Source: Saccharomonospora viridis DSM 43017 (lineage in GTDB: Bacteria; Actinomycetota; Actinomycetes; Mycobacteriales; Pseudonocardiaceae). Taken from it: DNA of 64,000 bases. This document shows positions 16,847-25,479 of this stretch, piece after piece; position 1 is the first letter of the stretch, and each line of letters starts with the position of its first letter. The stretch covers positions 1,700,001 to 1,764,000 of the forward strand of contig NC_013159.1 in NCBI RefSeq assembly GCF_000023865.1, written 5' to 3'. The notes below the pieces were generated by a model. It made no database searches. It had not been told where the DNA came from and worked only from the letters and a program-made list of their open reading frames with translations. The translations under genes were made by a program, and so were the position numbers.

Positions 16847-17854
16847 TCATTCGGCCGCACCGGGTTCGCTTCGGGTACGCACTGCGTCCGCGTACGCGGT
16901 GAGGATCGGGTCGAGGTCGATGTCGGCCGCCTCCCAGCCGAGCAGCGCGGCGCCCCACGAACCGGCCGCTCCGCCGAGGACGGCGGGCAGGATGTGCGCG
17001 GTGGGGTGCACGGTGAGCCGTTCGCGCACTCGGTCCCGTAGCGGCGTGAGCAGGGCTTCTCCCGCGTGGACCAGGCCGCCGCCGATGACGATCCGGGCCA
17101 CGCCGGTCACGCGGATCAGGTCCGCCACGACGGAACCCAGCACCTCGACGGCGTCCTCCCACACCCGGTGGGCCACCGCGTCGCCTTCCCGGGCGCGGGC
17201 GAGCACGTCCCGTGCGCCGTCGACGGGGATTCCCGTCGACGCCGTGTAGCGGCGGGCGATCGCGGCGGCCGAGGCGACGGTCTCCGCGCAGCCCCGCCCG
17301 CCACAGGTACAGGGTTCGCCCTCGAGTGTGCCGCCGTGGCCGATCTCCCCGGCGTAGCCGCCCGAGACCACCAGGCGGCCGTCGAGCAGCAGCGCAGCGG
17401 CCAGTCCCGTGCCCACCGACACGTACACCTGGTCGGCGATTCCGCGGCCCGCGCCGAGCCGCCACTCCGCCGTCGCCGCCGAGCGCACGTCGTGGCCGAA
17501 GCCCACAGGCAGACCGGTGTGCCGCAAGACCCGTTCGACCACGGGCAGTTCCCGCCAGCCCAGGTTCTCCGAGTACACGCACACCCCGCGACGTTCGTCG
17601 ACCGTGCCGGGAACGGCCAGGCCGATCCCCACGGGCGTGTGCGTCGAGGGCAACGCGGCCAGCGCAGTGTCCACTGTGTCTAAAACCACGCCGAACGAAC
17701 GTTCCGGCCCGTCCGCGGCGCGGGTGGGGGTCGTGCCGCGACGGAGGACTCCGGTGCGGTCGGCGACGAGCCATTTGACGAAGGTCCCGCCCACGTCGAG
17801 GGCCACGACGGCGGGCTGAGGTGGCGAATTACCGATCGTCTGGGACACGGGCAC
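16847..17854 (-). CDS. ROK-family sugar kinase
   Basis: 335 residues. ALDVGGTFVKW near residue 18 is the phosphate-binding motif, GYAGEIGHGG and the zinc-binding CTCGGRGCAE near residue 185 are ROK hallmarks. There is no N-terminal winged helix, so it is a kinase rather than a NagC-type regulator. It would phosphorylate the imported amino sugar with ATP (GalNAc or GlcNAc 6-kinase by context). GTG 17854 directly abuts the TAG of the upstream permease gene, with no intervening base, so the genes are co-transcribed. Confidence 0.85.
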   Translation of the reverse strand: MPVSQTIGNSPPQPAVVALDVGGTFVKWLVADRTGVLRRGTTPTRAADGPERSFGVVLDTVDTALAALPSTHTPVGIGLAVPGTVDERRGVCVYSENLGWRELPVVERVLRHTGLPVGFGHDVRSAATAEWRLGAGRGIADQVYVSVGTGLAAALLLDGRLVVSGGYAGEIGHGGTLEGEPCTCGGRGCAETVASAAAIARRYTASTGIPVDGARDVLARAREGDAVAHRVWEDAVEVLGSVVADLIRVTGVARIVIGGGLVHAGEALLTPLRDRVRERLTVHPTAHILPAVLGGAAGSWGAALLGWEAADIDLDPILTAYADAVRTRSEPGAAE

Positions 17855-18784
17855 CTACTTGACGCTTCCCGCCGTCAGACCGGCGACGAGTCGTTTCTCG
17901 ATGAAGGCGAACAGGATGACCACCGGCACGATCGCCACGATGGAGACGCCGAACACGTACTGCCAGGCCGAGTCGTACTGACCCACGAATTTCGTCAGCG
18001 CCACCGAGAGCGGCTGGTTCTCCGCCGAGGTCAGGATCACCAACGAGGCCGCGAACTCGTTCCACGCCGCCACGAACGTGAAGATGACCGCCGTGACGAT
18101 ACCCGGCCACACCAACGGCAAGGTGACGCGGAAGAACACGGTCCACCGTCCCGCGCCGTCGAGCTGGGCCGCCTCGTCGAGTTCCTTGGGGATCGCCGCG
18201 AAGAACGAGTGCATGATCCAGGTGGCGAACGACATGTTGAACGCCGCGTTGATCAGGATCATGGCGAGCCAGGTGTCCTGGATACCCCACGACAGCACCT
18301 GTCGGAACAGCCCGGCCACCAGCACGGCCGGTTGCAGCATCTGGGTCACCAGCACGCAGAACAGGAACGCCAGACGACCCGGGAAACGGAACCGTGCCGT
18401 GTAGTACGCCGCGGGGGTGGCCACGGCCAGGGTCAGCAGTGTGGCACATCCCGCGATGACCAGGGTGGACGTGAGGTTGTCGGGCAGCGGTGTCTCCGGA
18501 GTCGACCACATGGAGACGTAGTTCTCCGGAAGCCATTCCTCCGGCAGGTATGTGGGCGGTATGCGCAGGATCTCCGGGCGTGACTTGAACGAGCCCACGA
18601 GCATCACGAGGTAGGGCAGCAGGAAGACGATCGCGACGATCGCCCCGGCGATCATGCGCAGGGGTGTCGACCCTCGAGCGCCCGGCGCTTCCCGGGTCCG
18701 GCGGGACCGGCGTCGCGGTGGACCCGGGGGAGTCGGGGTGGCCGGTTCCGTGGTCGGGGCGGTGGTCTCGGCAGCAGTGCTCAT
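17855..18784 (-). CDS. Carbohydrate ABC transporter permease (MalG-like)
   Basis: 309 residues. A proline/arginine-rich cytoplasmic N-terminus (residues 1-35) precedes six hydrophobic helices; the EAA loop EAAQLDGAGRWTVFFRVTLP near residue 200 contacts the ATPase. It forms the inner-membrane channel with the preceding MalF-like permease, with which it overlaps by four bases. No ATPase gene is in this operon; the MsiK homologue at 50938-52032 is a likely partner. Confidence 0.92.
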   Translation of the reverse strand: MSTAAETTAPTTEPATPTPPGPPRRRSRRTREAPGARGSTPLRMIAGAIVAIVFLLPYLVMLVGSFKSRPEILRIPPTYLPEEWLPENYVSMWSTPETPLPDNLTSTLVIAGCATLLTLAVATPAAYYTARFRFPGRLAFLFCVLVTQMLQPAVLVAGLFRQVLSWGIQDTWLAMILINAAFNMSFATWIMHSFFAAIPKELDEAAQLDGAGRWTVFFRVTLPLVWPGIVTAVIFTFVAAWNEFAASLVILTSAENQPLSVALTKFVGQYDSAWQYVFGVSIVAIVPVVILFAFIEKRLVAGLTAGSVK

Positions 18785-19698
18785 TCGTCGACCGCCTTCA
18801 GAGGTTTCACGATCCGGATGTACACCGCGATCACCACGATGACGATGATCAGGTTGAGTACGGCGAGCGCCGAGGCCATGCCCGAGTCACGCATGTCCTG
18901 GAGCACTTTGAACATCAGCGTGGTCGTGGTGTCGGCGTCGTATCCCGGCAGCGCTCCGGTGACGACGCTGAGGATGGGGAAGTTGTTGTAGACGTTGATG
19001 ATGTTGATGATCGTGGCCACGGCGAGCGCCGGTCGCAGATGCGGCAGCACGATCCTGAAGTAGGTCACGCGTGGTGAGGCCCCGTCGATCCGAGCCGCCT
19101 CCAGCAGCTCCGGGCTGATCGACTGCATGCCCGCCAGGATCGTGTAGGTGGTGAAGGGCAACGACACGAAGATCGCGATCCCGATGGCGACCAGGAACGC
19201 CGACGGCATCGACTTGGTGAAGCCGAAGTCCGGTGAGTCGATGAGGCCGACGTCGTGCAGGAACTGCTGCACGATGCCGTAGCCCGGTTCGAGTCCGTAG
19301 TAGATGACGGTGGTCGTCATCACCACCGACGCCGCCCACGGCACGATGACCGCGAGCCGCACGAACTGCCGTCCGGGGAACGCCTTGTTGAGCAGGTTCG
19401 CCAGCGCCAGTGAGAGCACGATCGTCACGATGACCACGACCGACACCCACAGCACGGTGCGCAGCAGCACCCCCGGGAGGGCGGGCATGTCGAACAGGGC
19501 CTTGTAGTTGTCAAGACCCGCACTACCGCGGTCCACGCCGGTCCGGGAGATCTCCCGCGTGGAATTGACGATCATCAGGATGGCCGGGTAGAAGACGATC
19601 CCGGCGATGAGGAGCAGGCTCGGTCCGATCCACGGCAGCGCCCGCAGCAGATCACGGGCTCCGCTCGTGCGGCGGCCGCCGGTGGTGACTGATGGCAT
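18781..19698 (-). CDS. Carbohydrate ABC transporter permease (MalF-like)
   Basis: 305 residues with about six transmembrane helices and the EAA loop LLEAARIDGASPRVTYFRIV near residue 205. ATG 19698 was chosen because GGGAAGG precedes it and the protein begins MPSVTTGGRR; a longer open frame to 19818 would add 40 low-complexity residues into the intergenic space. It lies 64 bases downstream of the binding-protein gene and overlaps the second permease (ATGA). Confidence 0.9.
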   Translation of the reverse strand: MPSVTTGGRRTSGARDLLRALPWIGPSLLLIAGIVFYPAILMIVNSTREISRTGVDRGSAGLDNYKALFDMPALPGVLLRTVLWVSVVVIVTIVLSLALANLLNKAFPGRQFVRLAVIVPWAASVVMTTTVIYYGLEPGYGIVQQFLHDVGLIDSPDFGFTKSMPSAFLVAIGIAIFVSLPFTTYTILAGMQSISPELLEAARIDGASPRVTYFRIVLPHLRPALAVATIINIINVYNNFPILSVVTGALPGYDADTTTTLMFKVLQDMRDSGMASALAVLNLIIVIVVIAVYIRIVKPLKAVDE

Positions 19699-19762
19699 CG
19701 ACGTTCCCTTCCCAGGACGCCGGGCGGGCCCGGAACGGACCGCACCCGGCGTCCGGACACGC

Positions 19763-20983
19763 TCAGGCGTTGTCGATCTCGGCTTGGATGGCGGACAACA
19801 CCTGTTTCGGGTCGTCACCCGAGACGATCAACCCGATCTGTGACTGCATGGCCGCCTGGGCAGTGGCCCACGCGGGGTTGGTCGACGGGTAGAACTGCGC
19901 GTGGGGCAACAGTTCGAGGAACGGTTTCATGGCCTCGTCGGTGCTCTCCTCCGCGCCGGACTTGGTGACGGGCAGGAAACCCTCGGTCTCGACGAACTTC
20001 AGGTAGTTCTCCGGCTGGTAGAAGAATTCGAGGAACGCCCCGATCTCCTCCGTCTTGTCCTCGTCGTTGCGGAAGGCCATGAGGTGGTCGGCCACACCCA
20101 ACGTCACCTTCTCGCCGTCCTTCGTGGGAATGTCCACGATGGAGTAATTCAGGTCGGGGTTCTTCTCCTCGATCATGCCCACGATCGGTGGAAGACCCAT
20201 CGCCATGCCGAATTTGCCCTGGATGAACTGGTCCAGCATGGGAGTGCGCTGGGTGGCTCCGGCGTCGGGCTGGGTCAAGCCGTCGTCGTAGAGGCGCTTC
20301 ATGAACCGCGCCGCCTCCAGGTTCTGGGGCGTGTCCACGGTGATCTTGTCCGGCGTGCCGTAGCCGCCGCCCGCGCCGAGGAACCAGATTCCCGCCTCGG
20401 CCTGCGATTCCTCCGACCCGAGCGGGAGACCGTAGCCGTAGGCGTCGGTGGATTCGGTGATCGCCTTCGCCGCGTCGTACAGCTCGTCCCAGGTCGTGGG
20501 CGGTTCTTCGACGCCCGCCTGCTCCAGCAGGTCGTCGTTGACGAACAGGGCCCTCGCCGAGGCGATCAGGGGGAAGCCGTACTGTTTGCCGTCGACGGAG
20601 GCGTTCTCCCGGAAGGAATCCTGGAAGTCGTCGATCGTCTCCTGCGACACCAACTCGTCAGCCGAGTACAACAGGTCGTCCTCCACGTACCCGGCGAAGG
20701 TGTCGATGCTCAGGATGTCGGGGGCTTTGTTCGTCTGCACCCGCGTGCGGATGACGTCGTTGATGTTCTCCCACGACTGGATCTCCAGGTTGACGGTCAC
20801 GCCCGGGTTGGCGTCCTCGAACTCTGCGATCACCTCCTCCCAGAGCTTCTTCGTGTTGTCCGAATAGGACGCCGCGAGCATCGTCAGTTCGACACTGCCG
20901 TCGTCCGAGCCTCCGCCCGAGCAGGCGGTGAGCGCTATCGCGGTCGCCGCGACCAGGGCAGTGGCCCGCGATCGTCTTGTCAC
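19763..20983 (-). CDS. ABC sugar-binding lipoprotein
   Basis: 406-residue extracellular solute-binding protein (family 1). A signal peptide with lipobox LTACSGGG ends at a cysteine near residue 20, so it is a membrane-anchored lipoprotein. The mature part has the two-lobe pattern, including FEDANPGVTVNLEIQSWENI and the C-terminal NPAWATAQAAMQS. GTG 20983 is preceded by GAAGGAGAACC; the frame continues upstream but without signal-peptide character. It delivers an amino sugar or oligosaccharide to the two permeases downstream. Ligand is inferred from the GH109 and kinase neighbours. Confidence 0.92.
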   Translation of the reverse strand: MTRRSRATALVAATAIALTACSGGGSDDGSVELTMLAASYSDNTKKLWEEVIAEFEDANPGVTVNLEIQSWENINDVIRTRVQTNKAPDILSIDTFAGYVEDDLLYSADELVSQETIDDFQDSFRENASVDGKQYGFPLIASARALFVNDDLLEQAGVEEPPTTWDELYDAAKAITESTDAYGYGLPLGSEESQAEAGIWFLGAGGGYGTPDKITVDTPQNLEAARFMKRLYDDGLTQPDAGATQRTPMLDQFIQGKFGMAMGLPPIVGMIEEKNPDLNYSIVDIPTKDGEKVTLGVADHLMAFRNDEDKTEEIGAFLEFFYQPENYLKFVETEGFLPVTKSGAEESTDEAMKPFLELLPHAQFYPSTNPAWATAQAAMQSQIGLIVSGDDPKQVLSAIQAEIDNA

Positions 20984-21066
20984 GGCTGGTTCTCCTTCAC
21001 GGTCGAGAGCGGGAAATCGGGGTGGGTGTGCAAACCGGTGCGAAGTGGCGGAGCCTCGCTCGCGCT

Positions 21067-22482
21067 TTAACGGCGGTTCCCGGAGACCGGCGGCATGTCG
21101 GTCTCCTCGGAGTCCAGGCCCGGACGCGGCTCCTCCCAGCGGCCCCGCGTGAAGTCCGGTACCGCCACGGGTCGGCTGCCCTTGCGGATCGACTCCGCCG
21201 ACAACGGCACGGGCGCGCACCAGGCCGCCGAGTCGTACACGTCGATGTCGGGCACGAGACCCGCACGCATCTGCTGGATGATCCGCCACTGCAGGATGTA
21301 GTCCATGCCGCCGTGGCCGCCGTTGTTCTCGGCGTCGTCGCCGACCTTGCGCCACAACCAGTGGTCGTAGCGGTCGAGGTACGGCTTGGCGTCCGCCCAC
21401 TGGTGGTTGGTGTGGTCGGGTTCGACGTAGATGCGGGTGGGGTAGTCCTCGAAGACGCCGCGGGTGCCGGCGATGCTGTTGATCCGGCTGTACGGGCGCG
21501 GTGAGCTGACGTCGTGTTCGGCGCGCACCATCCGGCCCTTGGCGGTCATGAGCATGCACGTCGTGCGGTCACCCTTGACGTAGGTCTCGCTCCACGACGG
21601 GTGGTCCTTGGGCATGAACCGCTCGCGGTAGTCGGCCAGGCCCAGCGCGGCCGAGCTCGTCGCCGTGAGATAGGTGAACCGGTCACCACGGTTGATGTCC
21701 ATGCAGGCCGCGATCGGTGCGAGGCCGTGCATGGCGTAGAAGCTGGCGTCGATCTTGGTGTGCCACGCCCGTCGCCAGTCCTCGGGGGTGTAGTGGCCGT
21801 TGAACAGCAGTTCGCGCAGGTCGTGCAGGTAGCCGCCGTGCCCGTTGGTGAGCTCGCCGAACAGGCCGTCGTGAGCCATCCGGAGGATGGCCAACTCGTT
21901 GCGGCCGTAGGAGCAGTTCTCCATGAGGAAGCAGTGCCGCCGTGCGCGTTCGCTGGCGTCCACGAGCTGCCACAGCTCCTTGAGCTCGGTGGCGATGGGG
22001 AGCTCGATCCCGACGTGCTTGCCGTTGCGCAGTGCGGCCATGCCCTGGCGGAAGTGCCATTCCCACGGGGTGGCGACGTAGACGAAGTCCACGTCATCGG
22101 ACGCGCAGAGTTCCTCGTACGCCTTGTCACTTCCGGTGTAGACGGTCGGACGGCGACCGGTCTCCGATTTCACGGCCTCGGCAGCGCGTTGGGCGTGGTC
22201 GGGCACGACGTCGCACACCGCGGTGACGACCGCGCCCGGGACGGCGGTCCAACCGGACAGCATGCCCATGCCGCGGTTGCCCAGGCCGATCAGTCCGATG
22301 CGGACCTCGTCGTAGCGGTCGAACGGTACTCCGATCATGGAGCGTTGTCCGCGGGCCCGTTGTGGGGCTTCGGCGGTGCTGGTCACCGCGTTGGCGGGGA
22401 TGGTGCCGCTTGCGGCAACGACTCCCGCCGCCAAACCCACGCTCTGCAGGAACGACCTTCGACTCGGCCTGACGTCCACCAT
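21067..22482 (-). CDS. GH109-type Gfo/Idh/MocA glycosidase, Tat-exported
   Basis: 471 residues. A twin-arginine signal (RPSRRSFLQSVGLAAG, residues ~5-20) is followed by a Rossmann NAD-binding domain (IGLIGLGNRGMGML near 65) and the GH109 core: MENCSYGRNELAILRM, GGYLHDLRE and CMDINRGDRF. GH109 enzymes are NAD-dependent alpha-N-acetylgalactosaminidases that keep their cofactor bound, which explains Tat export in folded form. First gene of the ABC-transporter operon: it would release GalNAc outside the cell for the importer. ATG 22482 follows GAGGAGAGTTC. Enzyme specificity within GH109 varies, so GalNAc is a strong but unproven assignment. Confidence 0.87.
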   Translation of the reverse strand: MVDVRPSRRSFLQSVGLAAGVVAASGTIPANAVTSTAEAPQRARGQRSMIGVPFDRYDEVRIGLIGLGNRGMGMLSGWTAVPGAVVTAVCDVVPDHAQRAAEAVKSETGRRPTVYTGSDKAYEELCASDDVDFVYVATPWEWHFRQGMAALRNGKHVGIELPIATELKELWQLVDASERARRHCFLMENCSYGRNELAILRMAHDGLFGELTNGHGGYLHDLRELLFNGHYTPEDWRRAWHTKIDASFYAMHGLAPIAACMDINRGDRFTYLTATSSAALGLADYRERFMPKDHPSWSETYVKGDRTTCMLMTAKGRMVRAEHDVSSPRPYSRINSIAGTRGVFEDYPTRIYVEPDHTNHQWADAKPYLDRYDHWLWRKVGDDAENNGGHGGMDYILQWRIIQQMRAGLVPDIDVYDSAAWCAPVPLSAESIRKGSRPVAVPDFTRGRWEEPRPGLDSEETDMPPVSGNRR

Positions 22483-22575
22483 GAACTCTCCTCGTTGACA
22501 GTCGGTGTGTCCGGCATCGGCGAATCCCGTGCCGCCGGGTGCAGGAGCCGCGGATGCCGTCGGGGCCCGTGTGTG

Positions 22576-22592
22576 GCGGCAATCTTTGCCGC
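22576..22592. promoter_or_regulatory. 17-bp palindrome over the probable -10 region of the amino-sugar operon
   Basis: GCGGCAA-TCT-TTGCCGC is a perfect seven-base dyad. It covers the place where a -10 element would lie for the leftward promoter whose -35 (TTGACA on the minus strand) is at 22611-22606, so a protein bound here could repress the GH109/ABC operon. It does not resemble the DeoR-type site next to it and may belong to a second regulator. Confidence 0.4.
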
Positions 22593-22605
22593 GGTGCCAA
22601 CAAGC

Positions 22606-22611
22606 TGTCAA
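22606..22611 (-). promoter_or_regulatory. -35 element of the GH109/ABC operon
   Basis: A perfect TTGACA on the minus strand, 124 bases from the GH109 start codon. The matching -10 at 17-18 bases spacing (around 22583-22588, CAAAGA/AAAGAT) is weak, which is expected of a regulated promoter. Confidence 0.45.
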
Positions 22612-22614
22612 GAG

Positions 22615-22652
22615 TTGATTGAAACAGACGCATTTCAATCAAAATCAATCAA
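22615..22652. promoter_or_regulatory. DeoR-type operator upstream of the GH109/ABC operon
   Basis: TTGATTGAAA (22615-22624) and TTTCAATCAA (22633-22642) form a perfect ten-base dyad with an eight-base spacer. A third half-site AATCAATCAA follows at 22643-22652, and the region is strikingly A+T-rich for this genome. Repeated TGATTGA/TCAATCA half-sites are typical of DeoR-family sugar regulators. It lies just upstream of the TTGACA element, and the DeoR gene is 1.2 kb away. Confidence 0.65.
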
Positions 22653-22764
22653 GAAGCGGGTAGACGCGTAGTCCGCCCGCGAACATTCACTCCCTTCGCC
22701 CGAACGGCCTCGTCTTGGCTGCGACGAACGGAGTATTCGCCGCCGTGTTACGGACCAGTGGGTG

Positions 22765-23703
22765 TCAACGGCCGTCCGGCGTGGTCACAGAGACGGTGGT
22801 TCGAAAACGGTGACAGAAGGCGAGATCCACCTCACCCGCGACGGGCCTGGTGACGGCGGACGCGGACAGGGCGACGGCGTCGGCGAGGCAGCCGGCGAGC
22901 GTCGTCTCCAGCGATGCGTCCGTGTCCTGCAGCGCACGGGCCAACGCGGCCACCGCGGCGTCCCCTGCGCCCGTGGGATTGCCGTGCACCACCGTCGACG
23001 GACGTGCTCGCCAGGTTCGCGGACGGTCGGGCTCGCCCGTGGCCGCGAGCATGCCGTCCTCACCGAGTGAGGCGACGACACCGTGGGCCCCGTCCTTGAG
23101 CAACGTCCGTGCCCCGGTGAGGACGTCCTCCTCGCCGGTCGCGGCGCGCAGCTCGTCGCGATTGGGTTTGACCAGCGTCGCTCGGGCCCGGGCCGCGACG
23201 CGCAGTAGAGGTCCGGAGGTGTCCACGATGATGCGTGCGTCGTGCGCCACGACGGTGTCCACGAGTGTGTGCACGACGTGCTCGGGGGTGTCCGGCGGCA
23301 TCGAACCGGACAGCACCACCACGTCGCCTTCCCCGGCGAGTTCGGACACCAAAGCGGTCAGTCGTCGCCAGGCCGCCTCATCGACGGGTGCGCCGGGTTC
23401 GTTGAACAGGGTGGTGTCGGAGGCGGTGACGACGGCGGTGGTGCGGCGGGTCGGCTGTTCCACCGCCACCCATCGCTGGTCGACGTCGCCCAGGAGGCGG
23501 CGGAGGCGATCACCGGTGTCCCCGCCGAGAAAGCCCGTGCACACCACCGTTTCGCCGAGTTGGCGCAGTACGCGTGCGACGTTGACGCCTTTGCCCCCCG
23601 GGGTTTCGGAGACCCGGTGGACCCGGTTGACGTCACCCCAGTGCGCGTGCGGAAGGTGGTAGGTGACATCGAGGGCAGGGTTGGGCGTGATCGTGAGGAT
23701 CAT
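22765..23703 (-). CDS. PfkB-family 1-phosphofructokinase / tagatose-6-phosphate kinase
   Basis: 312 residues of the ribokinase fold: ITPNPALDVTY at the N-terminus, GGKGVNVARVL near residue 36 (PfkB signature 1) and GNPTGAGDAAVAAL near 245 with the catalytic GAGD aspartate. LacC/FruK-like enzymes phosphorylate tagatose-6-phosphate or fructose-1-phosphate. In this locus it would link the SIS product to the class II aldolase. ATG 23703 begins the conserved MILTITPNP; upstream in-frame sequence is the divergent promoter region shared with the DeoR gene. Confidence 0.87.
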   Translation of the reverse strand: MILTITPNPALDVTYHLPHAHWGDVNRVHRVSETPGGKGVNVARVLRQLGETVVCTGFLGGDTGDRLRRLLGDVDQRWVAVEQPTRRTTAVVTASDTTLFNEPGAPVDEAAWRRLTALVSELAGEGDVVVLSGSMPPDTPEHVVHTLVDTVVAHDARIIVDTSGPLLRVAARARATLVKPNRDELRAATGEEDVLTGARTLLKDGAHGVVASLGEDGMLAATGEPDRPRTWRARPSTVVHGNPTGAGDAAVAALARALQDTDASLETTLAGCLADAVALSASAVTRPVAGEVDLAFCHRFRTTVSVTTPDGR

Positions 23704-23879
23704 GGGGGCTCGCTTCCCGCTGCGGTGATAGATACTGTTCGTTTCAGCGGAGTTTGAAGCAATTTCCGTCACGAGGCCAGTACGATGAGGACGATAACAC
23801 TCGGCCTGGACAGGCAACGCCGTGTTCAGCGGCACGCCGAGGGACCCCTTGCCGGGCGCGACAGTGAAAGAGAGTGTCG

Positions 23880-24665
23880 ATGAACCGCCACGAGAGGTTA
23901 GCGGGACTGCTCGAACTCATCATCGAGAGGGAGAGTGTCCACATTGATGACCTCGTGCGTGAGCTCGGCGTGTCGGCGGCCACGGTGCGACGCGATCTCG
24001 ACGAGCTTGCCGAGCAGCAACTCATCATTCGCACGCGTGGAGGCGCCACGACGGCCCCCGGTTCCTCCGACCTGCCACTGCGGTACAAGACGGCACGTCA
24101 TCCCGAGGAGAAGACGCGCATCGCCCGGGAGGCGGCGTCGATGGTGGAGCCGGGTCAGGTGGTCGGGCTCAACGGCGGTACGACGACCACCGAGGTCGCC
24201 AGGGAGATCGCGGTACGCCCCGAGCTGCGTGCTCCCACGCCGGGGGACGAGGTCGTCGTGGTCACCAATGCCGTCAACATCGCCAATGAGCTCACCGTGC
24301 GTCCCCATCTGCGGGTGGTGGTGACCGGGGGCGTGGCCCGCGCGTTGAGCTACGAGCTCACCGGGCCGTTGGCGGCGCCGATCTTGGAGCAGATCTCGCT
24401 GGACGTGCTGTTCCTCGGTGTCGACGCGATCGATGTCGAACGGGGGGCCGCCGCGCACCACGAGGGAGAGGCGGCGGTGAACGGTGTGTTCGTCGCTCGG
24501 GCCAACCGAGTGGTGGTGGTCGCCGATTCGGCCAAGCTCGGCAAGACGGCGTTCGCGACGATCTGCGGTATCGACGCGGTGGACACGTTGATCACGGACA
24601 CCAACGCCGATCGCCGGGTGGTGCAGGAGTTCCGCCGCAGCGGAGTGGAGGTCATCCGGGTCTGA
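23880..24665 (+). CDS. DeoR-family transcriptional regulator
   Basis: 261 residues: an N-terminal DeoR winged helix (residues ~3-57, DLVRELGVSAATVRRDLDEL) and a DeoRC sugar-phosphate sensor domain with LNGGTTTTEVAR near residue 95 and FLGVDAID near 178. It is divergent from pfkB and most likely represses the amino-sugar genes until a phosphorylated sugar binds. ATG 23880 was chosen because GAAAGAGAG lies six bases upstream; a GTG at 23874 would be too close to it. Confidence 0.9.
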   Translation: MNRHERLAGLLELIIERESVHIDDLVRELGVSAATVRRDLDELAEQQLIIRTRGGATTAPGSSDLPLRYKTARHPEEKTRIAREAASMVEPGQVVGLNGGTTTTEVAREIAVRPELRAPTPGDEVVVVTNAVNIANELTVRPHLRVVVTGGVARALSYELTGPLAAPILEQISLDVLFLGVDAIDVERGAAAHHEGEAAVNGVFVARANRVVVVADSAKLGKTAFATICGIDAVDTLITDTNADRRVVQEFRRSGVEVIRV

Positions 24666-24799
24666 CCCCTGCGGGGTTCGGGGAAAGGGCTGGAAAAAAA
24701 GGGGGTGGCGCCATCGATGAGCGACCGCTTAGTATGTTGCGTGTCCGACGGGCGAGCCCCGTGAGGTACTGGCGGTCGGGAGGTGCGTGTGCGCTGTGG

Positions 24800-25435
24800 T
24801 CAGCTCGATCGGTCCGGCGACCGGTCCGGGTCGGCGCCCAGCATGCGCAGGACGAGCTCCCCGTACTCCCGGCCCAATGCGGTGGGTGATTTGCGCGACC
24901 GCTCGGTGTACCAGCGAGCGACGTCCACCCCTAAGGAGAGCACCGCGCGCGCGGCCGTCATCGGGTCCGACACCGTGAAGTCGCCCGCTTCGGCGCCCGC
25001 CACCACGAGATCGTGCACGATCCGTTCGATCTCCCGGCGTAACTCGACGACGACGCGGTACTCCTTCTCCGGCAACGCGTCGAGTTCGTACTGCACCACC
25101 CGCGCGACCGTGTGGCGTCGTGCGTGCCAGGCGACGAACCGCTCCACGATCTCCCGCATGGCCTCCACCGGATCGTCGGCCTGCTCGGCGGCGCTGGCCA
25201 CGAGGTTGAGGGCCTGCTCGTGGCCGCTGCGACTGATCTCGAACAGCAGCGCGGCCTTGGACGGGAAGTGCACGTACAACGCGGCCGGGCTCATACCGGC
25301 GTTGGACGCGATGTCGCGGGTGGTGGTGGCGTGGTAGCCGCGCTGGGCGAAGGACTCGACACCAGCGAGCATGAGCCGCCGCGCCGCGTCCGGTTGAACA
25401 TCCGGCCACAAATCGGCCGACAGCGACATCGACAT
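24800..25435 (-). CDS. TetR-family transcriptional regulator
   Basis: 211 residues. DNA-binding residues ~15-62 include ARRLMLAGVESFAQRGYHATT and IASNAGMSPAALYVHF; the C-terminal domain resembles the KstR2-like group of actinobacterial lipid regulators. It is divergent from an SDR gene, and the 44-base gap contains the dyad TAAGC-GAGT-GCTTA, repeated upstream of the fabG-like gene at 33.6 kb. It therefore probably represses itself, the two SDRs and the fabG/maoC pair, released by an acyl-CoA (inference). A TTG two codons upstream is an alternative start. Confidence 0.88.
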   Translation of the reverse strand: MSMSLSADLWPDVQPDAARRLMLAGVESFAQRGYHATTTRDIASNAGMSPAALYVHFPSKAALLFEISRSGHEQALNLVASAAEQADDPVEAMREIVERFVAWHARRHTVARVVQYELDALPEKEYRVVVELRREIERIVHDLVVAGAEAGDFTVSDPMTAARAVLSLGVDVARWYTERSRKSPTALGREYGELVLRMLGADPDRSPDRSS

Positions 25436-25445
25436 GCCCAAATTG

Positions 25446-25459
25446 TAAGCGAGTGCTTA
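25446..25459. promoter_or_regulatory. TetR operator copy 1 (TAAGC-N4-GCTTA)
   Basis: TAAGC (25446-25450), GAGT, GCTTA (25455-25459): a perfect dyad in the divergent TetR/SDR promoter region. The same dyad with spacer GTGC occurs at 33638-33651, and both are followed by G. Two exact copies at two promoters of a catabolic region support an operator. Confidence 0.6.
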
Positions 25460-25479
25460 GCGTGGATTGGAGAACGGCC

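Noticed and set aside
20984-21559. Upstream extension of the sugar-binding protein into the GH109 gene
   Set aside because: A lipoprotein signal peptide begins at 20983; an extension would bury it.
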